64,000 bases of DNA from JAHBNG01 sp039028975 (GTDB taxonomy: Bacteria > Chloroflexota > Anaerolineae > Caldilineales > Caldilineaceae), in the NCBI GenBank assembly GCA_039028975.1, contig JBCCHB010000049.1, forward strand, positions 35,979-99,978, written 5' to 3'. Made by a program: the position numbers and the translations under genes. The notes beneath the pieces are model-generated. The model saw nothing but the letters and a program-made list of their open reading frames with translations. It made no database searches and was not told the origin of the DNA. Shown here piece after piece: positions 56,395 through 64,000 of this stretch (position 1 is the stretch's first letter; each line of letters opens with the position of its first letter).

Positions 56395-57267
56395 ATGATG
56401 AAAACACGAACAGGTCACTATTCTATTGGCTTCCGTATGAGGGGTTGGACAAGCAATGCCTCTTTTGCAGAAGTGCTTACGTGGACAAAAGAGAGCGGGC
56501 TGGGCGGAGTGGATATTGGCAGTAACGCAGATGAAGTCGGCCAACAGGTTCTGGACGCTGATTTGTGGATTGGCTCGGCGGATCTACGCAATGCACGCAA
56601 CCTCCTTTCGGCAGACCCAGACACACGAGCGGCCGCAATAGCCGACAACCAATCATACATCGAATCTTCAGCCAAGTTGGGGGCCATGGTCTACTTTCTG
56701 GCCATGATTCCCGAGGATCCTAGCCTGCCCAGGGCGGACAATTTTGGGTACATGGTTGAAAGCTTTGGTGCTCTGGCCCCAACCTTGGAGGCGCATAATG
56801 CCACGATTGTCATCGAAGGTTGGCCTGGACCAGGTGCCTTATGTTGCACCCCGGAGACATATCGAGCATTCTTTGAGGCCGTTCCCTCCAAAGCCATGGG
56901 CGTCAATTACGATCCGTCTCACCTTTTGAGAATGGGGATTGATCCGATTCATTTCTTGAATGAGTTTGTAGATCGGGTCTACCATACCCACGGCAAAGAC
57001 ACAGAAATTCTAGCCGACAACGTATACGAATATGGAACGGAGCAGCCCGCAACCTTTGCCAAGCAGATGCCCTTTGGCGGTTTTTCTTGGCGTTACTGTA
57101 TCCCAGGCCATGGTGTTACGCCGTGGTGCGAGGTCTTCCGCATTCTAAAGGAAAATAACTATTCCGGACGAGTTTCCATTGAACTTGAGGATATGAATTT
57201 CAATGATGGGGGAGATGAAGAAAAGTTTGGTATTTTGCAGGCTGCACGATATCTTGAAGGAGTGTAA
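56395..57267 (+). CDS. Sugar phosphate isomerase/epimerase-like TIM-barrel protein
   Basis: 290 residues, AP-endonuclease-2-like TIM barrel. Metal-binding positions look intact: Glu in IVIEGWPGPG, Asp-His in NYDPSHLLRMG, His in VYHTHGKDTEI and Glu in SIELEDMNF. Members act on inositol derivatives, hydroxypyruvate, or ketoses; the substrate is not assigned. AGGAGA precedes two adjacent ATG codons (56395, 56398), and either could be used. Transcribed alone. Confidence 0.85.
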   Translation: MMKTRTGHYSIGFRMRGWTSNASFAEVLTWTKESGLGGVDIGSNADEVGQQVLDADLWIGSADLRNARNLLSADPDTRAAAIADNQSYIESSAKLGAMVYFLAMIPEDPSLPRADNFGYMVESFGALAPTLEAHNATIVIEGWPGPGALCCTPETYRAFFEAVPSKAMGVNYDPSHLLRMGIDPIHFLNEFVDRVYHTHGKDTEILADNVYEYGTEQPATFAKQMPFGGFSWRYCIPGHGVTPWCEVFRILKENNYSGRVSIELEDMNFNDGGDEEKFGILQAARYLEGV

Positions 57268-57425
57268 TTAATGAGGTTTCCTTGATTTCATAGATTTCAC
57301 AGATTTTGCAGGTTCTTAATCTGTGAAATCTTCTAATCTTTGTTTGATTTTCATCTCCCATGATGCAGCCCGTTGCATGTTTGACTACTGAGTACTAACG
57401 CAACGAATCAGTTGCTACATTGTTG
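57268..57425. other. Short convergent gap with repeat-like sequence
   Basis: GATTTCACAGATTT and AATCTGTGAAATC form an inverted repeat around 57290-57330; AAATCTTCTAATC is shared with 39570. It may act as a terminator for one or both flanking genes. Confidence 0.35.
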
Positions 57426-58193
57426 CTACATTGTCCCCACCTGTTGCCAAATTGGCCGGGAAATATGGGGCTGAAGTGAATTGACGAAAGTCCGTTTGAT
57501 GACTTTCTGAAATAGATCGCCATGATTTAGGTTGACCATGTCGGCCCCCCATTCGATTACCTGCTGGTAGGCCGCTTCATCTTTCCCTCGAGCATAAATC
57601 ATGAGTCGAAGGCCGAACCAATGGCAGGCTTTAGCAATCTCTGCATCCATCTTATCCAGATCTACTTCGATAATGTTGGCTCGGTAAACCTCTGCTGCTT
57701 CAACGATATCCGCGACTGAATTTGCGTTCATCTTTAATTGAAGCGATGGATCCGCCTGGCGCACTTCTAACATCCATCGATCACTAGCCGTCCAGAGAAA
57801 ACAATCTTGGGTCATTCCCGTGCGATAGAGAATCTCTAGTAGCTGCTCTTTCTGAGCAGCCTTTACATCCAAGAAGACTTTGGCTTTCCCTTTAATCCAC
57901 TGCAAAAAAGGCTCAAGACGAGGAATCCGCTCATTCGCATAACGACAATGAAACCAACTACCTGCATCCAATTGGTCAATCTCATGGGAGGTAAGCTCTC
58001 CAAAATATCCTGTCCCATTCGTTGTATGGTCAATCAGGGGACCGTGCATGAGATAGAGCACCTCATCCTTGCTTGTGTTAACATCTACCTCTACATAATC
58101 CATACCCCAATCAATGCAAAGTTGCGCTGCTGCATAGGTGTTTTCCGGCGCGTACTCATTGGCACCACGGTGACAGACTATTTCGATGTTCAT
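57426..58193 (-). CDS. Glycerophosphodiester phosphodiesterase
   Basis: 255 residues with the GDPD signature: CHRGANEYAPENTYAAA (catalytic His and substrate Arg), EVDVNTSKDEVLYLMHGPLIDHTTNGTG (metal Glu-Asp, second His), and a C-terminal TIM barrel with AKVFLDVK and GADMVNLNHGD. It hydrolyses glycerophosphodiesters to glycerol-3-phosphate and an alcohol. No signal peptide, so it is probably cytoplasmic. Transcribed alone. Confidence 0.9.
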   Translation of the reverse strand: MNIEIVCHRGANEYAPENTYAAAQLCIDWGMDYVEVDVNTSKDEVLYLMHGPLIDHTTNGTGYFGELTSHEIDQLDAGSWFHCRYANERIPRLEPFLQWIKGKAKVFLDVKAAQKEQLLEILYRTGMTQDCFLWTASDRWMLEVRQADPSLQLKMNANSVADIVEAAEVYRANIIEVDLDKMDAEIAKACHWFGLRLMIYARGKDEAAYQQVIEWGADMVNLNHGDLFQKVIKRTFVNSLQPHISRPIWQQVGTM

Positions 58194-58335
58194 TGGTTGT
58201 TATCCCTTTTCTCTTGGGTGGTAAGCGCAAAAGTATCTACAAAGCTTACATCAGGGAATCGTAGGGTTTCCGTCATAAATGACGGACTTATGCAACAGGG
58301 GGCATGTTCAGCATTTTGAGCCAATCCACAGGAAT

Positions 58336-58370
58336 AAAAAAACGGGTTGATCCCTATGAGACCGACCCGT
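58336..58370 (-). terminator. Rho-independent terminator of the HEAT/zinc-ribbon gene
   Basis: On the minus strand, an ACGGGT/ACCCGT stem with internal pairing is followed by seven T, about 100 bp after the stop codon. Confidence 0.65.
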
Positions 58371-58473
58371 CCTATACACACAGTGAAAGAGGGCTTATGC
58401 GATTCCTCCGATAACAACATTTCAGGGTACTTCCGGCATGACAGCTTCCTGATTTGATTTGATTTTTCCATGC

Positions 58474-59043
58474 CTAAACTTCATCACATACTTGGCATAT
58501 CAGTGAAAGCCTGGCAACACCGTTGCTGCCTGCCAGTTCCGTATCGTAGTTGGTGCGCACCATCCGCTTGGTTCGTCCACAAAAATCACATTTGCCTAGC
58601 TGCTGGTAAGGGCTTGTGGATAATCGTGTCCGCTGAAAGTCGACCTGCTCCCGCTCTTGCAGATAAGGAACGGCAAATTCTTTGATAAAGCTACGCGTAC
58701 CGCGGTCTGACTCTTGCTCCAAACCATCTACTGCCCGACGAAAAATTGCTTCAATCGCTGGATCATTAGGAACGCCACCATCTTCTAACGTGTGCCATGC
58801 CGCACGCCGAACCGAAGACACCGGATCTTCCATCATGCGATAAAGCGCTTGCCAGACATCATCGATGCGGCGACGTACGTGACAAGGGCAAAGGTTCTCG
58901 GCCGCTTCTAAACGCTCGTCTGGATCATCACTCTTAGCCATCACTAGATACCTATCCACATCTTCACGTCGAGTCTTATGTTCACCCGGCCGAAATGCAG
59001 CCTTCTGGTATTTGTTCATTCCCTTACGGTTCTTCTTCTTCAT
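58474..59043 (-). CDS. HEAT-repeat protein with C-terminal zinc ribbon
   Basis: 189 residues with an AGGAGG site. Residues 25-120 are HEAT-like helices (DDPDERLEAAENLCPCHVRR, DPVSSVRRAAWHTLEDGG). Residues 150-189 carry a four-Cys zinc ribbon (CDFCGRTKRMV and LICQVC). The N-terminus is Lys/Arg-rich (MKKKNRKGMNKYQKAAFRPG), which suggests nucleic acid or ribosome contact. Function unknown. Confidence 0.75.
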   Translation of the reverse strand: MKKKNRKGMNKYQKAAFRPGEHKTRREDVDRYLVMAKSDDPDERLEAAENLCPCHVRRRIDDVWQALYRMMEDPVSSVRRAAWHTLEDGGVPNDPAIEAIFRRAVDGLEQESDRGTRSFIKEFAVPYLQEREQVDFQRTRLSTSPYQQLGKCDFCGRTKRMVRTNYDTELAGSNGVARLSLICQVCDEV

Positions 59044-59370
59044 GATTCCTCCTAAAGGCTAAGCTTGCATCAGACACAGATAGTTTAGCACAATCGTTTC
59101 GTTGATTCAATAGCATCATAAATTTTGGGGTACTTCCGTTGGAAAATCTAGATAGCAAGGTAAAGCGCTTGTCCTCGTGAGGATGAGCATGTTCTCCCTT
59201 TTGTAGGTCTTCGAGCAGAATCGCGCAAAGGGGGGGGACACAATTAACCTGATGGACGAAAAAAGGGCTGAATCCTTTGAAAAAGACTCAGCCCTTTATC
59301 GGAAACAATTCTAATGTCTATTCATCGAACGATACCACCAATAATCACCACTATAGAACTGTCATTACTG
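59044..59370. other. Intergenic region with terminator
   Basis: It has a terminator at 59259-59297 and a run of eight G near 59230. No gene recognised. Confidence 0.45.
59259..59297 (-). terminator. Rho-independent terminator of the second subtilase gene
   Basis: AAAGGGCTGA (59262-59271) and TCAGCCCTTT (59288-59297) are a perfect 10-bp stem. On the minus strand a run of six T follows. About 75 bp after the protease stop codon. Confidence 0.85.
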
Positions 59371-62300
59371 TTACTGCATAAACGGAATATAAAGTTGTGG
59401 TTCCAAATCCGAGTCTGCGTCCGGCTCCTCAACAGGCATAATGTTCGTTGGCGAAGCAATCGATACAACCAAAGGAGCGCTCACTTCGCTGGTTGTGCCA
59501 TCTGCCTCAATCTCGGCAGCAAAGTTTAGCTCGCCTGCATTTGTAGGCAGATTACTATCGACCGTAACGGCAAAGGTCGCTTCATCAGAAACCCCAGACG
59601 CCAGATTGCTTACGGCTAATTCGCAGACAGATCCCGCTGCACTACCATCTGCACAACTCCACGTTCCGCCGCCTGCTGCCCGCAGCCCAGAGCTGCCAGC
59701 GGCTGTATACGTTGTATTTTCTGGTACAGTGACCTTGATCATACCCGAAACGGTGGCATTCCCCTTGTTCTCATACTTCACCTGCACGGAAACCAATTCA
59801 CCAGGTCCAACGGGGCCAGCATTTGCATTATTCAGGCGAACAGACAAACTTGCCGTACATTCTGTGGCGATGGTTATGGTTGTGCTACCGATTGCAACAT
59901 TACCCAAACTGTCAGTAACCTCTGCTCGGACAGTATAGATACCGCAATAGGTGTAGTGATGTCCAGCCGTAGCCGCGCCAGAGATGACAGGCGCGCTACC
60001 ATCCCCGAAATCCCAACGGTACTGAGTAGCTTGACCGCTTGCCAAAGTTGCGCTAAAGGTTCTCAGCTCAGACGCATTTGTTGCTGTTGTGTTGGAGACA
60101 ACAACGGTTGATGGTTCAGACCATCCCCAATCCAAGAATGCACCGAGAAGTTCGACCCGAGTCGTGGGGGTGAATCGAGCTGTTGGATTGAAGGCCTCGT
60201 TCATTCCCTCCAGGCCAAAGGATGCATAAATGCTGCGTCCTGAATAGTCGGTTCCAGCTCTCTCGAGGGAAGGTTGATCCCTATGGGCCAAGGCAACCGT
60301 TCCGTTGTATTGATTATAGGGTCCACCAAAGTAGAAGAGTGGCACACTTCCTAAGTTGCTCTCGGACGTAGTACCGTCGTCGTTTGGATCTTGAGAGCCG
60401 TCGTGGAAGACATTCTCCAATTCATCGATATAGGCTTGATTTGGCACTGGCGACGGCAGGATCTGGCCACGAACCTCGCCACCCGGATTCTTACTGCTGT
60501 GAACGTTGATATAGAATTCACCATTTAACATCTGGCCAATCTCTTCTGCCGTCAGGCTTGGCGATAGAACGCCACTAAGAGTCAGCGTATCGGTTACGAA
60601 TGCTGGTAGTACGCCGCTCAAGTTCAAATTGCGAACCACACCACCATTGTTGCCTGCCGTGCCCAAATGAATGTGAGAGGACGTCACCGTTATAGGTTCG
60701 GTTGGGGTTGGGACAATCGTCACCGCAAATTCAGTCATATTTTGGGTGACATCATGGTAAATGGTAAAGTTTCCACCCGCTTCGGTCATCACAGCTGGGA
60801 CCTCTTCGTCGCCTGACAGTGAACCCGATGCAGTATACTTTCGTACCTGGGTTAGATCAATGCTCATATTCTGCAAGGCATCTGGAGCCGATGCGGATGG
60901 GATAATCATCTGTGCTGGCGTAAATTCACCAGCCGCGCCAGAGCCAGTCACGCTATCTTGAATGTAGTTGGCACCGAGGCGATAAACATAGTAGAAGTCT
61001 CGGTTGCCCACAGCGGCGTCGGCAACTGCTGCGTTCGCCACGCTGGAAAGATCCTGTCCCATGGCAACAATCGTGCCACCACCGTTCAGGTATTCGACCA
61101 GCCTATCTTTATCGAGTGCTGTAATACCAGTAGAGACACCAAATGTTCCATCTGGCCGGAAGTTATCGCCTGTAAAGTGGAGGATGGCTTTATAACCAGC
61201 CAAAACAGCGGCCTCGGGTATGGTTGTGCCACCGCCGAAGTTCGCATCCACATCAACCACTTCATAGGTATAGCCCAGCTCATCTAACGCACTGGTGTAG
61301 TACCAAAGGTAGTCATAGGCGAAGAGTCCAGCAAGAGGGGCCAACGAGCTGAAGTCGTTGTCCAGAATCAGCACATCCGCGATTTGGGATGCTGGCGTTA
61401 CCCTTGCCCAAGCGGCCATATGGGCTTTGTGCTCGCTGCCTTCCATGAGGATATAGCCCTGGTTGTCGCCAACGCCATTGCTCTGACTGGAATCGAAGGT
61501 GATATCAACACTCTTTGTCTCACCAGGGGCTAGGGTAATCGAGTCTGCCGATAGCGTCACACCTGCTAGCGATGAGGTATTGGTAAAGGAATCTGTATAG
61601 GAGAGGGTGCTAAGAATATAGGTCTCTGGGCTGGCAGAAATATTGGTTACTTGAACCGTAACGCTCTTCTGCGTCCCGGATGGAACGGTGCTAAAGCTCA
61701 CGCTGGGCGGATCCAAAATGACACCGGGATCCATGGCTGCACCAACATCCAAACGGCCAGCACCCATATCCAGCGGCTGAGCAGGTGTTCCATCAAAATT
61801 ATAGATATCCATGTATTGGGCCGTAGACATCAAGGCAGATTTAACGAACGCATTGGACCAACCGGGATAGAGCTGTTTGAGCAACACCGCGGCACCAGCC
61901 ACATGAGGCCCGGCCATTGAGGTGCCTGATACTTGGCCGTAGCCAAGGTGGCGATCTTCCCCGGTTACACCGTTGGCATATCCCTGAGCCAGAATATTCA
62001 CCCCAGGTGCGGCAATATCAGGCTTCAACGTGCCGCCAATGCCAGGACCGCGGCTGCTAAACCCAATAATTCGGTCAGCTATGTTACCGCTTTGGAAGCC
62101 AATCGTGCTTACCTCCACCGAGGCAGAATCAGCCCCGACCATGTCGTAGTGTTCAACGGCTGCATTCCCATTGGTTTCTCCGATCATGATGGAAGTAATG
62201 GTGATTTCACCTTCACCACAGAAAGAACCGCAGGACATGTTGATTAGCGCTTCGCCACCTGTGTTGTTGTATATGATGGCGAAAACGGCCCCTGCTTGCT

Positions 62301-63774
62301 GAGCATAGTACGCTTTGTCGGAGAAGAAACAGCCGCCTCGGCTAATCAACGCTGCCTTGCCCTCAAAAGCACCTTCTGGGAAAGCGGAACAGCCTGTTAC
62401 GTTGGCGGGATCTACGCTGGCCGCGGTGACGTATGGATAGGTGAACAACTCACCCAATGCTAGCGAAGGACCAAAACTAGCGGTCCCGTAGGGAAGTCCT
62501 TGCAGATCGCTATTTCCTACAACGTTCACTTGGCCTGCTGCTAGGGTGCCCGAAGTGGTGCTGGCAGCAACGTTGATATAGTCATCTGAGGGGTGGTCGC
62601 CTGTGCCTTTGCCAGGGCCCGAGTTGCCAGCAGACATGGAGACAAATACGCCAGCCTTAACAGCATTGATCAGCGCCTGATCGATGGGGTCAAATTCGCC
62701 ACCTTCGGTAATTGGGCCTTCACCCCAGGAATTTTGCACAACATCTGCGCCATCTTTCACAATATCTTCCAGTGCTGCAACGCCTTCGGCTGTATAGAAA
62801 CTATCGTTCCCATTAACGCTGGCATAGAAGACTCGGTAACTCATGACGTAGGCTTTGGGTGCCACACCACACATAGAACCTACATTAAAGCCGATATATT
62901 CAACATTATCGACACAACCGCCAGCCGCAGTCGAAGCGGTATGGATACCGTGTGAGGTGCCATTTTCACCGGGCCAGGGATTTTCATCGCCAGGGGCGGG
63001 CGGGTCCCAAGAGCGGAAGTAGACGCGAGAGGCAATAATCTTGCCGTTGTTGTTGGCCGTCAGCCCCAGGCCATCTGGGCCATATCCAGAGGGATATTCA
63101 TACCCTGTGCCATCCATCATGGGGGCATCTTTATGAACACCGCCATCCATCGAAGCGAACTTGACACCTGCACCTGCATTTTCAACGCCACCAATCTGGC
63201 TGCTGTCCCAAACTGCCGGAGCGTTGATTTGATGGGTGCTGGTGTAGAGGTGCGTCGAATAGGCTTTATCAAAGTAGACGTTTTTGACGCCATCAAGACG
63301 TTCAAGCTTTGCACGGGCTGCTTCCAGATCCCCCGAGGGAACCTCCACTGCCATTCCATTAAAGACAATCTGGTAAGTAGCTTGCTCAGCAAGGCCAAGC
63401 TCATTAATGTACGTTGCGATGGATGCTTCCGCTAGCACGCTCTGCATCTGGTTAACAAACGTACCTTGTTCTGCTTGAAGTTGGGCCATATAAGCTTGAG
63501 CAGAAGCGGCATTTACGTCAAGTTTACCGTTGATGCCTGCTGCCTGAACTTCCGCAGCGGCAAACGCCTGTGCCAAAGGAGCGGATTCCAGTGCAATGAT
63601 TAGGCGAGGGGATTTTAACGGGGCTGCCTTGGATGGAGCAGTGGATAGGCCATCAGAGGCGCTGGGTACCTCTTCTTCAGCAAGGGCAGGCGTAAATACG
63701 AACAGCAAAAGAGCAATCATGCTCATGACTGTTGCGACAGTCACGAATGGGTAGTGTCGTCGAGCAATGTACAT
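59371..63774 (-). CDS. Large secreted subtilase with PA, CHRD and PKD domains
   Basis: 1467 residues, AAGGAG six bases upstream, and a signal peptide (VATVMSMIALLLFVFTPALAEE). An I9-like prodomain lies at about 50-170. The S8 domain has Asp in FASMDGGVHKD, His in GTSHGIHTASTAAG and Ser in SGTSMAGPHVAGA, with a PA domain inserted before the Ser (GCFFSDKAYYAQQAGAVFAI). After Fn3-like modules come a CHRD domain (LSGDEEVPAV, HIHLGTAGNNGGVV, GGEVRGQI), a PKD domain (YRWDFGDGSAPV) and a DUF11-like domain. It ends in QLYIPFMQ. The layout fits a vpr/lactocepin-like extracellular protease of Chloroflexota. Confidence 0.92.
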   Translation of the reverse strand: MYIARRHYPFVTVATVMSMIALLLFVFTPALAEEEVPSASDGLSTAPSKAAPLKSPRLIIALESAPLAQAFAAAEVQAAGINGKLDVNAASAQAYMAQLQAEQGTFVNQMQSVLAEASIATYINELGLAEQATYQIVFNGMAVEVPSGDLEAARAKLERLDGVKNVYFDKAYSTHLYTSTHQINAPAVWDSSQIGGVENAGAGVKFASMDGGVHKDAPMMDGTGYEYPSGYGPDGLGLTANNNGKIIASRVYFRSWDPPAPGDENPWPGENGTSHGIHTASTAAGGCVDNVEYIGFNVGSMCGVAPKAYVMSYRVFYASVNGNDSFYTAEGVAALEDIVKDGADVVQNSWGEGPITEGGEFDPIDQALINAVKAGVFVSMSAGNSGPGKGTGDHPSDDYINVAASTTSGTLAAGQVNVVGNSDLQGLPYGTASFGPSLALGELFTYPYVTAASVDPANVTGCSAFPEGAFEGKAALISRGGCFFSDKAYYAQQAGAVFAIIYNNTGGEALINMSCGSFCGEGEITITSIMIGETNGNAAVEHYDMVGADSASVEVSTIGFQSGNIADRIIGFSSRGPGIGGTLKPDIAAPGVNILAQGYANGVTGEDRHLGYGQVSGTSMAGPHVAGAAVLLKQLYPGWSNAFVKSALMSTAQYMDIYNFDGTPAQPLDMGAGRLDVGAAMDPGVILDPPSVSFSTVPSGTQKSVTVQVTNISASPETYILSTLSYTDSFTNTSSLAGVTLSADSITLAPGETKSVDITFDSSQSNGVGDNQGYILMEGSEHKAHMAAWARVTPASQIADVLILDNDFSSLAPLAGLFAYDYLWYYTSALDELGYTYEVVDVDANFGGGTTIPEAAVLAGYKAILHFTGDNFRPDGTFGVSTGITALDKDRLVEYLNGGGTIVAMGQDLSSVANAAVADAAVGNRDFYYVYRLGANYIQDSVTGSGAAGEFTPAQMIIPSASAPDALQNMSIDLTQVRKYTASGSLSGDEEVPAVMTEAGGNFTIYHDVTQNMTEFAVTIVPTPTEPITVTSSHIHLGTAGNNGGVVRNLNLSGVLPAFVTDTLTLSGVLSPSLTAEEIGQMLNGEFYINVHSSKNPGGEVRGQILPSPVPNQAYIDELENVFHDGSQDPNDDGTTSESNLGSVPLFYFGGPYNQYNGTVALAHRDQPSLERAGTDYSGRSIYASFGLEGMNEAFNPTARFTPTTRVELLGAFLDWGWSEPSTVVVSNTTATNASELRTFSATLASGQATQYRWDFGDGSAPVISGAATAGHHYTYCGIYTVRAEVTDSLGNVAIGSTTITIATECTASLSVRLNNANAGPVGPGELVSVQVKYENKGNATVSGMIKVTVPENTTYTAAGSSGLRAAGGGTWSCADGSAAGSVCELAVSNLASGVSDEATFAVTVDSNLPTNAGELNFAAEIEADGTTSEVSAPLVVSIASPTNIMPVEEPDADSDLEPQLYIPFMQ

Positions 63775-63948
63775 ATATTTCTCCTTTCAATCGGAGTGCC
63801 CTACGGGGTAGATAGGGTACTTGGGGTACGCGCAATTAGCCTGTAAGCCTTTCAAAAACAGAGTCAGCGACCACCGGCAGAGCCGGTGGCTTGAATTCAT
63901 GGACCGCTCGAAGCGGTTATTTAGAGCCCCCAATGGGGGCAACTTCTA
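63775..63948. other. Upstream region of the subtilase and hairpin-rich end of an insertion element
   Basis: 63775-63860 is the protease leader, with GGGGTA repeats. 63865-63945 has three hairpins in a row (CCACCGGCAGAGCCGGTGG, GACCGCTCGAAGCGGTT, GCCCCCAATGGGGGC). Arrays of small hairpins just past a transposase gene are the mark of IS200/IS605 element ends. Confidence 0.45.
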
Positions 63949-64000
63949 TCAGTCTTGGTCGAAGAGACTCAGTTGGTCGTAGCGTCGGTCTTCTTCTTCC
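63949..64000 (-). CDS. 3' end of a probable IS200/IS605-type transposase (cut by window edge)
   Basis: Only the last 16 codons are visible, read toward the left, ending EEEDRRYDQLSLFDQD and TGA at 63951-63949. The position next to the hairpins at 63865-63945 suggests the end of an insertion element. The protein itself is too short to assign firmly. Confidence 0.35.
   Translation of the reverse strand, partial: EEEDRRYDQLSLFDQD

Overview
The window looks like chromosomal DNA of a Chloroflexota bacterium (moderate confidence; Anaerolineae/Caldilineae-like). The reasons are large secreted proteins built from DUF11, SpaA-like, PA14 and Pro/Thr modules with a Tyr-Leu/Ile-Pro tail, several STAND-type ATPases and TPR proteins, a serine/threonine-kinase/AAA/histidine-kinase fusion, and many short palindromic intergenic repeats. 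No rRNA, tRNA or CRISPR array was seen. Most genes are of mid GC; about 23.5-35 kb is visibly AT-richer.

Layout. 0-2.9 kb (minus strand): the conserved rpmH-rnpA-yidD-yidC-jag block, with repeats inserted between yidD and yidC; dnaA is not next to it. 3.5-7.6 kb: a fatty acid desaturase, a HypB-like GTPase that has lost its metal ligands, and a cytochrome P450. 8.1-12.3 kb: an HTH-ATPase followed by a membrane STAND-like ATPase. 12.3-14 kb: a thiamine-diphosphate enzyme. 14.7-20.2 kb: a secreted subtilase followed almost without gap by a sensor histidine kinase and then an OmpR-type regulator.

21-36.6 kb is the most unusual part. A borosin-type (tetrapyrrole-methylase-fold) peptide N-methyltransferase is translationally coupled to a TPR protein. 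Two more TPR proteins follow, then a 106-residue protein that looks like a split-borosin precursor with an Asp-rich tail. A TfuA-YcaO pair (the thioamide-forming partnership) comes next, then an 1847-residue kinase/ATPase/GAF/PAS/histidine kinase and a NarL-type regulator. I read this as a candidate RiPP locus combining backbone N-methylation with thioamidation under its own signalling genes. That both enzymes act on one peptide is inference.

37-39.5 kb: a sigma factor, an Arf-like membrane GTPase and a small coiled-coil membrane protein. 39.6-40.3 kb: a phytanoyl-CoA dioxygenase-like enzyme. 40.7-45.7 kb: a 1658-residue DUF11 surface protein. 45.9-50.2 kb: an ornithine-cyclodeaminase-family enzyme, a NUDIX hydrolase and a TgpA-like membrane transglutaminase. 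50.7-54.6 kb: an unknown protein and a PA14/SH3 lipoprotein. 54.9-56 kb: a TetR regulator and an SRPBCC protein with a clear promoter and operator. 56.4-59 kb: a sugar-isomerase-like enzyme, a glycerophosphodiesterase and a HEAT/zinc-ribbon protein. 59.4-63.8 kb: a second large secreted subtilase. The right edge cuts the 3' end of what is probably an IS200/IS605-type transposase. At least four families of short inverted-repeat elements are scattered between genes, some nested inside one another.
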